A program made the translations under genes and the position numbers. From positions 1 through 6,597 of the forward strand of contig CAZUGH010000087.1 of NCBI GenBank assembly GCA_964619785.1: 6,597 bases of DNA. Direction: 5' to 3'. Source of the stretch: CAZUGH01 sp964619785. GTDB lineage: Bacteria; Bacillota; Clostridia; Lachnospirales; Lachnospiraceae. Positions 1-5,452 of the stretch are shown here, one piece after another (positions within the stretch are counted from its first letter, which is position 1; every line of letters begins with the position of its first letter). The notes beneath the pieces were generated by a model that searched no databases, was not told where the DNA came from, and was given only the letters and a program-made list of their open reading frames with translations.

Positions 1-17
1 GTATTCACTTGCTTTTC

Positions 18-46
18 TTGACAATAAGGTACAAAATGCATAGAAT
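18..46 (+). promoter_or_regulatory. Sigma-A type promoter of the cysE operon
   Basis: A perfect -35 box TTGACA (18-23) is followed by a 17-nt spacer and a -10 box TAGAAT (41-46, five of six matches to TATAAT). Transcription would begin around 52-54, giving a leader of only about 30 nt before the GTG start of cysE at 83. That leader is too short for a T-box or riboswitch, so any control probably acts on the promoter DNA. This is the only strong promoter seen upstream of the four-gene operon. Confidence 0.85.
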
Positions 47-52
47 AAGGTA
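23..52 (+). repeat. 9-bp direct repeat in the cysE promoter
   Basis: The sequence AATAAGGTA occurs at 23-31 and again at 44-52. The centre-to-centre distance is 21 bp, two turns of the DNA helix. The first copy begins on the last base of the -35 box. The second begins inside the -10 box and runs to the probable transcription start. A protein bound to both copies would lie on one DNA face and block RNA polymerase. The repeat is directly seen; the operator role is inference. Confidence 0.6.
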
Positions 53-72
53 TATCTTTATGAAGTATGATT

Positions 73-77
73 GGAGG
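73..77 (+). promoter_or_regulatory. Ribosome binding site fixing the cysE start
   Basis: GGAGG at 73-77 lies 5 nt before the GTG at 83. A longer reading from the TTG at 71 would place this Shine-Dalgarno sequence inside the coding region and leave that TTG without one, so GTG at 83 is the better start. Confidence 0.75.
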
Positions 78-82
78 TTATC

Positions 83-733
83 GTGAGCTTTTTCAAAACC
101 TTTCGCGAAGAGGCGAAATTAATTCAAGAACGCGACCCTGCGATGAAGTCTACACTGGAGGTTTTTCTATACCCGAGCTTCCGCGCCATACTTAAGTATC
201 GCAAGGCACACCGTTTATATATGAAGAAACACTATTTTCTTGCACGTCTTATCTCACAACGATGTGCACGCAAGACCGGTATTGAGATTCATCCTGGTGC
301 TCAGATTGGTGAAAGATTTTTCATTGATCATGGACATGGGGTAATCATTGGCGAAACTGCCATTATTGGCAACAATGTTACGCTTTATCAAGGAGTTACT
401 CTTGGTGGTACTGGTAAGGAAAAGGGCAAACGTCACCCTACGATTGGTGATAATGTTATGATTAGTGCTGGTGCTAAGGTCCTTGGTTCTTTCACTGTCG
501 GTGCGAACTCCAAGATTGGTGCTGGTTCCGTCGTGCTAGATGAAGTTCCGCCGAACTCCACTGTTGTTGGTGTTCCAGGACACGTTGTCAAGCGTGATAA
601 CATAAGAATTCCTTCTGACGATCTCGACCAAGTTCATCTACCTGACCCTGTTCGCAATGAGATACAAGCATTGCAGCAACAGGTAGCAGATTTGACCGAA
701 GCCGTTTCGGCACTTACAGAAAGGAACGATTAG
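83..733 (+). CDS. cysE: Serine O-acetyltransferase (CysE)
   Basis: Transfers acetyl from acetyl-CoA to L-serine, giving O-acetylserine, the precursor used by cysteine synthase; it acts in the cytoplasm. The 216-aa product has a helical N-terminal part (about 1-65) and a left-handed beta-helix of hexapeptide repeats (about 66-168). The conserved block from IHPGAQIG (69-76) through IDHGHG (81-86, with the expected catalytic His83) to VTLGGTGK (105-112) and KRHPTIGDNV (116-125) is typical of CysE. The C-terminus (about 190-213) is Gln/Leu/Ala-rich and could form a short coiled coil. The length suits the shorter Gram-positive CysE type rather than the longer enterobacterial one. The start is GTG, chosen because GGAGG lies 5 nt upstream. 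It is first in the operon; mrnC starts 1 nt after its stop. The direct repeat in its promoter suggests transcriptional control. Identification is firm. Confidence 0.95.
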   Translation: MSFFKTFREEAKLIQERDPAMKSTLEVFLYPSFRAILKYRKAHRLYMKKHYFLARLISQRCARKTGIEIHPGAQIGERFFIDHGHGVIIGETAIIGNNVTLYQGVTLGGTGKEKGKRHPTIGDNVMISAGAKVLGSFTVGANSKIGAGSVVLDEVPPNSTVVGVPGHVVKRDNIRIPSDDLDQVHLPDPVRNEIQALQQQVADLTEAVSALTERND

Positions 734-734
734 T

Positions 735-1172
735 ATGGAACAACAACCCATTTTGGATATACTTCACGATGCATTTCATACAGAGCCCGTGGATCCATCT
801 ACGTATTCCCCACTTGCACTAGCATATATGGGGGATGCCGTCTATGATTTGATTATCCGCACATTATTTGTAGAGAAACGAAACATGCCCGCACGTAAAT
901 TGCATCAGCAGACGATTCAACTTGTGAAAGCTGCCGCTCAAGCAGAACTCATTTTAGCTATTGAAGATCAGCTAACCGAGGAGGAATACGCTGTGTTTAA
1001 ACGTGGTCGCAATGCCAAAGCATCCTCCGTAGCGAAGAATGCTGATATTCATGATTACCGCAATGCCACCGGTTTTGAAACCCTCTGTGGTTATCTCTAT
1101 CTGTCAAAACAGTTAGACCGAGCCATGGAATTGATAAACCTAGGATTTGAGAAACTAAACATATTGAAATAA
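735..1172 (+). CDS. mrnC: Mini-ribonuclease 3 (MrnC), 23S rRNA maturation
   Basis: MrnC is an RNase III-type enzyme without the double-stranded RNA-binding domain; in Bacillus subtilis it trims the ends of 23S rRNA precursor. The 145-aa length is that of the family. The visible signatures are LAYMGDAVYDLIIR (29-42, with the expected metal-binding Asp34), EEEYAVFKRGRNAK (82-95) and ATGFETLCGYLYL (111-123, with the second expected acidic residue Glu115). The ATG at 735 follows the cysE TAG by one base and has AAGGA at 721-725, 9 nt upstream, inside the end of cysE. This tight packing suggests translational coupling. In B. subtilis cysS separates cysE from mrnC; here it is absent. Function is assigned by family resemblance. 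Confidence 0.93.
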   Translation: MEQQPILDILHDAFHTEPVDPSTYSPLALAYMGDAVYDLIIRTLFVEKRNMPARKLHQQTIQLVKAAAQAELILAIEDQLTEEEYAVFKRGRNAKASSVAKNADIHDYRNATGFETLCGYLYLSKQLDRAMELINLGFEKLNILK

Positions 1173-1176
1173 GAAT

Positions 1177-1180
1177 GGAG
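1177..1180 (+). promoter_or_regulatory. Ribosome binding site fixing the rlmB start
   Basis: GGAG at 1177-1180 lies 6 nt before ATG 1187. A longer reading from ATG 1175 would put this site inside the gene and has no good Shine-Dalgarno sequence of its own, so 1187 is preferred. Confidence 0.65.
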
Positions 1181-1186
1181 ACCCCT

Positions 1187-1954
1187 ATGAATCAAGAGGA
1201 AAATGTAACCCCTGAAGTGAATGAATACAAACTAGAAGGCAAGAATGCTGTCCTTGAGGCTTTTCGTGCCGGCAAGACAATCGACAAACTCTTTGTTCTT
1301 GAGGGCTGTAATGATGGTCCAATATTGAACATTTTGAGAGAAGCACGCAAGACTTCTACTATTATAAACTTTGTCACAAAAGAACGTCTGTCGCAGATTA
1401 GTGATACCGGCAAGCACCAGGGTGTCATCGCAATGGCTGCTGCCTATGAATACAGCACCATTGATGACATATTTGCCTTGGCTGAGAAAAAGGGCGAGCA
1501 GCCCTTCATTTTCCTATTAGATAGCATTGAGGACCCACACAATCTCGGTGCCATCATCCGTACTGCCAATCAGGCAGGTGCTCATGGTGTCATCATTCCA
1601 AAGCGTCGCGCGGTCGGATTGACGGGTATCGTTGCGAAGGCTTCTGCTGGTGCGCTTCACTATACACCGGTTGCCAAAGTCACAAATTTGGTATCAACTA
1701 TGGAAGAATTGAAAAAGCGCGGCATCTGGTTTGCTTGTGCTGATATGGATGGACAGGTTATGTACAAGAATAACCTCACAGGTCCTATCGGTCTCGTAAT
1801 CGGCAACGAAGGCGCCGGCGTAGGACGTCTTGTGAAGGAGCATTGTGATTATGTGGTATCGATTCCGATGAAGGGAGATATCGATTCTCTGAATGCTTCC
1901 GTAGCAGCTGGTGTTCTGGCGTATGAAGTAGTTCGCCAGAGAGATTTTGCTTAA
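1187..1954 (+). CDS. rlmB: 23S rRNA (guanosine-2'-O-)-methyltransferase RlmB, SpoU/TrmH family
   Basis: A SAM-dependent RNA 2'-O-ribose methyltransferase of the SpoU (SPOUT) family; RlmB methylates G2251 (E. coli numbering) in the peptidyl-transferase region of 23S rRNA. The 255-aa product has an N-terminal substrate-binding domain (about 14-85, beginning LEGKNAVLEAF) and a C-terminal trefoil-knot domain (about 105-250). All three SpoU motifs are present: DSIEDPHNLGAIIRT (112-126, with Asn119 and Arg125), GPIGLVIGNEGAGV (199-212), and SIPMKGDIDSLNASVAAG (225-242). The start at 1187 is chosen over ATG 1175 because of GGAG at 1177-1180; the alternative would add only four residues. It sits between mrnC and sigH, as in other Firmicutes, so rRNA processing and modification are expressed together. 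The exact target nucleotide is inferred; a TrmH-like tRNA target is possible but less likely in this gene context. Confidence 0.92.
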   Translation: MNQEENVTPEVNEYKLEGKNAVLEAFRAGKTIDKLFVLEGCNDGPILNILREARKTSTIINFVTKERLSQISDTGKHQGVIAMAAAYEYSTIDDIFALAEKKGEQPFIFLLDSIEDPHNLGAIIRTANQAGAHGVIIPKRRAVGLTGIVAKASAGALHYTPVAKVTNLVSTMEELKKRGIWFACADMDGQVMYKNNLTGPIGLVIGNEGAGVGRLVKEHCDYVVSIPMKGDIDSLNASVAAGVLAYEVVRQRDFA

Positions 1955-1967
1955 GAAAGGTTAATGC

Positions 1968-2588
1968 ATGAACTACGAAGACTATACCGATGAAGAAGTC
2001 GTCGCTTTCAGTCACGAAGGGCACTCAAATGCAACCACGTATCTGCTTGAACGATACAAGAATCTAGTTCGAAAAAAAGCTAGAACTCTCTATCTCATCG
2101 GTGGAGACAACGACGATTTGATCCAAGAAGGAATGATTGGGCTCTTCAAGGCAATCCGTGAATTCAATCCTGAGCGAGAAGCAAGCTTCTATCATTTTGC
2201 CAGCTTGTGTATCTCAAGCCAGCTCTATAATGCCATCAAGGCATCACGTCGTCAGAAAAATTCCCCACTCAATACCTATGTCTCGCTATATGCGCCATTA
2301 AGTAGCGAAAACACAGGAGATGAGCAAGCGCCTACATTGGCTGATACACTCTCTTCTTCTGCGTCTTCGGAGCCCGAAGAAATTCTTATTGACAAAGAGA
2401 ATGTGGGTATGATAGAATACGAACTTGGAAAGAGATTGAGTCCTTTTGAAAATCAGGTGCTCGCGCTCTATCTAGGAGGTATGGATTATCAGCAGATTGC
2501 GCAGTCGATAGACCGCACACCTAAGTCGATTGATAATGCTCTCCAGCGGATACGAACCAAGTTACTTACCATCGTATCTGTATCATAA
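1968..2588 (+). CDS. sigH: RNA polymerase sigma-H factor (SigH/Spo0H), sigma-70 family
   Basis: SigH directs RNA polymerase to transition-phase and early sporulation promoters in endospore-forming Firmicutes. The 206-aa protein opens with YEDYTDEEVV and carries region 2 at about 24-97, with the core-binding segment DDLIQEGMIGLFKAI (49-63) and a DNA-melting and -10 recognition segment ending near KASRRQKNSPLNTYVSL (91-107). An acidic, Ser-rich linker (about 112-145) leads to region 4 (about 157-199), whose helix-turn-helix is GGMDYQQIAQSIDRTPKSID (170-189). It is slightly shorter than the 218-aa B. subtilis protein. AAGAAAGG ends at 1960, 7 nt before ATG 1968. It lies 13 nt after rlmB and just before tRNA-Thr. 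An early-sporulation role is family knowledge; nothing in the window shows that this organism sporulates. Confidence 0.93.
   Translation: MNYEDYTDEEVVAFSHEGHSNATTYLLERYKNLVRKKARTLYLIGGDNDDLIQEGMIGLFKAIREFNPEREASFYHFASLCISSQLYNAIKASRRQKNSPLNTYVSLYAPLSSENTGDEQAPTLADTLSSSASSEPEEILIDKENVGMIEYELGKRLSPFENQVLALYLGGMDYQQIAQSIDRTPKSIDNALQRIRTKLLTIVSVS
2389..2418 (+). promoter_or_regulatory. Candidate promoter inside sigH, facing tRNA-Thr
   Basis: Within the sigH coding region there is a perfect TTGACA (2389-2394), an 18-nt spacer and TAGAAT (2413-2418). The -10 is preceded by TGA, which makes an extended -10 element (TGnTAGAAT). The -10 hexamer is the same as in the cysE promoter. A start near 2425 would give a transcript reaching tRNA-Thr about 170 nt later and ending at the terminator at 2680-2714. 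The match is strong, but it lies in coding sequence and could be chance. Confidence 0.5.
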
Positions 2589-2593
2589 ACATT

Positions 2594-2666
<73 letters not shown>

Positions 2667-2679
2667 TTGACGGATTTTC

Positions 2680-2714
2680 GGCACTTGCAAGAGTTTCTTG
2701 TAGGTGCCTTTTTT
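2680..2714 (+). terminator. Rho-independent terminator after tRNA-Thr
   Basis: Arms 2680-2692 and 2696-2708 form a 13-bp stem, with all positions paired and two as G-U wobbles, closed by a 3-nt loop (GTT). It is followed at once by six T residues (2709-2714). This is a textbook intrinsic terminator for the cysE - sigH - tRNA unit. On the other strand the hairpin has no T-run, so it is one-directional. Confidence 0.92.
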
Positions 2715-2734
2715 ATAAGTTCTATCATTTTCTA

Positions 2735-3259
2735 TTAATCCATTACATTCTCTTCATCCATCTGTGCTTCAAAATCTTCTATGCTATCTGTGTGAATCGA
2801 TATCTTAAACCACCTTTTCAAAACAGCTAGATTGTTTTCTGTATCAATTCGTTTCAAAAGTGCTTCGGGCACATAACCATGCACCATAAGAATCTCTAAT
2901 AGATCTTCTCGCTTGCTAGCAATCTCGCCTTTCTTCATTCTAGATAAATACTCGTCATTACCCTGAAGATTTTTCCATTCCTCATGTTTCCTAGCAATTT
3001 CATCAAGCTGGCTTCTATACTCCATTGCTTCATACTCCATCACACGCACAGGCATTCGGTAATCAATATAAACTTGACTCTCATTCGCTAGTATAACCAG
3101 TTTTGTTCCTTTTTTCAGTCTTTTGACAATATCTCATTGACGATATTGAGCTAGAAAACCTCCTTTCTGACTTCTCTTAACTTGTTGAAGTCCAGACTCT
3201 TCATCACTTAATTCATTTTCTCTAATAAACGTACTACCTCGAAACAACATATGCAGGTT
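2735..3259 (-). pseudogene. Decayed Rpn-family (PD-(D/E)XK nuclease / putative transposase) gene
   Basis: An open frame from 3055 to 2735 would start at MPVRVMEYEAMEYRSQLDEI, but this is mid-domain sequence in Rpn-type proteins. Translating the same frame upstream gives further matching sequence: KLVILANESQVYIDYR directly before MPVR (with the E-x-Q of the PD-(D/E)XK core), a TGA stop at 3136-3134, and before that MLFRGSTFIRENELSDEE (starting about 3250), back to a TAA at 3262-3260. The expected N-terminal 20-30 residues and a start codon are not recognisable. After LSRMKKGE the sequence jumps to a C-terminal-looking tail (IASKREDLLEILMVHGY onward), without the long central region that relatives have, which indicates an internal deletion. 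Rpn proteins are related to transposases and promote recombination in E. coli; this copy is very probably inactive. No terminal repeats were found. Family assignment rests on recognised sequence style, not a search. Confidence 0.68.
3127..3148. repeat. Small inverted repeat at the pseudogene stop codon
   Basis: CAATATC (3127-3133) and GATATTG (3142-3148) are perfect 7-bp inverted arms around an 8-nt loop. The in-frame stop of the decayed Rpn gene lies in the loop. It is AT-rich and has no T-run, so it is not a terminator. Confidence 0.45.
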
Positions 3260-3286
3260 TTATTTTCCTACATCATGTGATAAAAT
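3258..3286 (+). promoter_or_regulatory. Probable extended -10 promoter of the P-type ATPase
   Basis: TAAAAT (3281-3286) preceded by TGA (3278-3280) forms an extended -10 element. At the right distance there is only a poor -35 (TTTTAT, 3258-3263, 17-nt spacer), as often tolerated when the -10 is extended. A start near 3293 would give a leader of about 20 nt. The short palindrome ACAT-C-ATGT (3270-3278) touches the -10. The promoter overlaps the edge of the decayed Rpn gene. Confidence 0.5.
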
Positions 3287-3313
3287 AATATAGTAGTCTG
3301 AGGAGGAATTGGC

Positions 3314-5452
3314 ATGAAGAACGCACTTCGTACTAGAAAGCAAATTGTGTTTGCACACACATTTACTTATTTCAACTTTATTAATCTCTTTTTGTTTGTT
3401 CTAATCCTTATTAGTGGGCAGCAAAAAAACATGTTATTTATGGGCGTTGTTATATCGAACGCTTTGATTGGAATCATACAAGAACTTAAAGTCAAAAAAA
3501 TTATAGATGCGCTATCGGTCATCACTGCTACCAAAGCTCGTAGAATTATAAATGGCGAGATTACAGAATGTCCGATTGAGGATTTACAAGTGGGTGACCT
3601 GGTCCGAATCGAGTGTGGTGACCAGCTTGTTGCCGACGGTTTTGTCGAGGATTCGCAGGGACTCGAAGTCAATGAATCTCTGTTGACTGGTGAAGCCATT
3701 CCTGTTTTCAAGAAAAAAGGTGATTTGCTCTATTCTGGAAGCTTCATTGTTGCCGGAAGTGCAGATGCCACGATTCAGAAAATTGGAGAAGACAGCTATG
3801 CCTCTCAGCTTGTTGAGAAGGCTCGCACCAAGAAACGCGCCACCTCAGAGATGCAAAATGCGATTGGTCGCATCATTCGCGTTGTCAGCATCGCCATCAT
3901 TCCTGTCGGCATCGGTCTCTTTATCACGCAGCGCGTTGTCAGCGGCATGTCCGTTTCTGACTCCCTTGTGAAGACTGTCGCTGGTGTCATTGGCATGATT
4001 CCTGAAGGGTTGGTTCTTCTCACAAGTGTATCCTTCATCCTCGGTGTCGGACGTCTCGCGAAGAAGCAAGCACTGGTACAGGAGATGGAAGCAATCGAAG
4101 CTCTTGCGCGCGTGAATGTACTCTGCCTCGACAAAACGGGAACTATCACAACAGGGCAGCTTGAAGTTGAGCGCATCATCCCATTTGGCCATTATGAGGA
4201 AAATGAAATCAGCCAGATTATGCGCCCATTTTCCCATGCCTTTTCTTCTGTCAATGCAACAGGCGAAGCCTTGCAACAGTATTTCGAGAAAACAAAGCTA
4301 GATTCTGTCATCGATACGATTCCTTTTAGTTCATCACGTAAATACATGGGTATCACAATTCAAGAAAAAGGGTCCTTCTTGCTAGGAGCACCTGAGTTTT
4401 TGATGTCCAATGATGAGATTTTGTCACAAGCAAATGAACTCGGTTCTCAGGGCTATCGCGTTTTACTTCTCGCACAGATTCCTAATTTGACGCAGGTTGA
4501 AAATGCACAACCAATTGGATTTATTATATTGAGCGACTGCATACGCCCCGATGCGAGCAAGACATTTTCCTTTTTCCATGAACGTGGTGTCGCAATCAAG
4601 GTCATCTCGGGCGACAATCCAGCAACTGTCTCACAAATTGCAATTCGTGCAGGGTTACAAGGTGGAGAGCACTACATTGATGCCCGCACACTCCCTGATA
4701 GTATAGAAGAATTAAGCAAAATCGTATGCGATTATACTGTATTTGGACGCGTTTCGCCAGAGCAAAAAGAGCTCCTTGTCAAGGCATTTCAGGCGTGTGG
4801 GCTCGTAACTGGTATGGTGGGTGACGGCGTCAATGATGTACTCGCAATTAAGGACGCGGACTGCGGTATTGCGATGGCTGCCGGAAGCGATGCAGCGAAG
4901 CAAAGTGCGCACATCGTCTTGATGGATTCGGATTTTGCCAGTATGAAAGACATAGTAAAAGAGGGCCGAACGATCATTGCCAATATTGAACGAGTCAGTG
5001 CCCTCTATCTTACTAAGACGATATATTCAGTTTTACTTTGCATTATTTTTATTGTTTTGCGAAGAGCCTATCCATTTATCCCGATTCAACTCAGCCTCAT
5101 CAGTGCTACTGCAATCGGCATTCCAAGCTTCTTCCTCACATTAGAAAAGCATGAAATGGTTACCGCGAACGGATTTCTACGACATGTACTGCGTATTTCG
5201 CTGCCATGTGCGTTGGCTATCGTGGGTGGATTGGTATTTGTTCAGATACTGCGACCAATCCTCTCCTTATCCGCCATCATGGTGTCATCTCTCAATTTGC
5301 TTATTGGAGGAGGCATCAGCCTCGCCGTAGTCATCTTTGTATGCCATCCGATGAATCGAAAGCGCTTCCTGTTGTGCCTCATTGTCACCATTCTCTTCTG
5401 TGCTGGATTTTTGATTTTCCCTGATTTCTTCGGTGTTAAGGATATCATCTAA
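3314..5452 (+). CDS. P-type cation-transporting ATPase, CtpE-like
   Basis: A membrane pump that couples ATP hydrolysis to cation transport through a phospho-aspartate intermediate. In order: two membrane segments (about 21-35 and 39-56), actuator domain with LLTGEA (123-128), membrane segments 3 and 4 (about 190-206 and 221-246, with IPEGL in M4), phosphorylation motif DKTGTIT (273-279, Asp273), nucleotide-binding domain with GAPE (358-361), VISGDN (430-435), hinge motif GDGVND (503-508), then C-terminal segments at about 567-582, 587-609, 628-646, 657-677 and 684-702. The motifs TGEA, VISGDN and FGRVSPEQK fit the group of mycobacterial CtpE, reported as a calcium ATPase; the ion here is not known. 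At 712 aa it is shorter than relatives (about 780-800): an N-terminal cytoplasmic stretch and the usual tenth membrane helix are missing. AGGAGG (3301-3306) lies 7 nt before the ATG and an in-frame TGA at 3299 excludes an upstream start. The 5' part is much more AT-rich than 3840-3960. Confidence 0.88.
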   Translation: MKNALRTRKQIVFAHTFTYFNFINLFLFVLILISGQQKNMLFMGVVISNALIGIIQELKVKKIIDALSVITATKARRIINGEITECPIEDLQVGDLVRIECGDQLVADGFVEDSQGLEVNESLLTGEAIPVFKKKGDLLYSGSFIVAGSADATIQKIGEDSYASQLVEKARTKKRATSEMQNAIGRIIRVVSIAIIPVGIGLFITQRVVSGMSVSDSLVKTVAGVIGMIPEGLVLLTSVSFILGVGRLAKKQALVQEMEAIEALARVNVLCLDKTGTITTGQLEVERIIPFGHYEENEISQIMRPFSHAFSSVNATGEALQQYFEKTKLDSVIDTIPFSSSRKYMGITIQEKGSFLLGAPEFLMSNDEILSQANELGSQGYRVLLLAQIPNLTQVENAQPIGFIILSDCIRPDASKTFSFFHERGVAIKVISGDNPATVSQIAIRAGLQGGEHYIDARTLPDSIEELSKIVCDYTVFGRVSPEQKELLVKAFQACGLVTGMVGDGVNDVLAIKDADCGIAMAAGSDAAKQSAHIVLMDSDFASMKDIVKEGRTIIANIERVSALYLTKTIYSVLLCIIFIVLRRAYPFIPIQLSLISATAIGIPSFFLTLEKHEMVTANGFLRHVLRISLPCALAIVGGLVFVQILRPILSLSAIMVSSLNLLIGGGISLAVVIFVCHPMNRKRFLLCLIVTILFCAGFLIFPDFFGVKDII

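Noticed and set aside
1..82. Possible T-box or riboswitch controlling cysE
   Set aside because: The promoter at 18-46 leaves a leader of only about 30 nt, and no T-box sequence or terminator hairpin is present.
1964..1993. Nine-codon ORF (ATG 1964 to TGA 1993) overlapping the sigH start out of frame
   Set aside because: Its distance to the AAGAAAGG site (3 nt) is too short, while sigH at 1968 has 7 nt. Probably a chance ATG.
2735..3313. An insertion sequence with terminal inverted repeats around the Rpn-type remnant
   Set aside because: No matching terminal repeats or target-site duplication could be found. Rpn-type genes usually occur as single genes without IS ends.
3686..3697. TGEA in place of the TGES motif in the ATPase actuator domain
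   Set aside because: CtpE-type ATPases normally have TGEA, so it is not a damaged motif.
3805..4276. Overlapping minus-strand ORFs inside the ATPase gene
   Set aside because: They are antisense shadows of a gene with all P-type ATPase motifs; their products are low-complexity and unlike known families.
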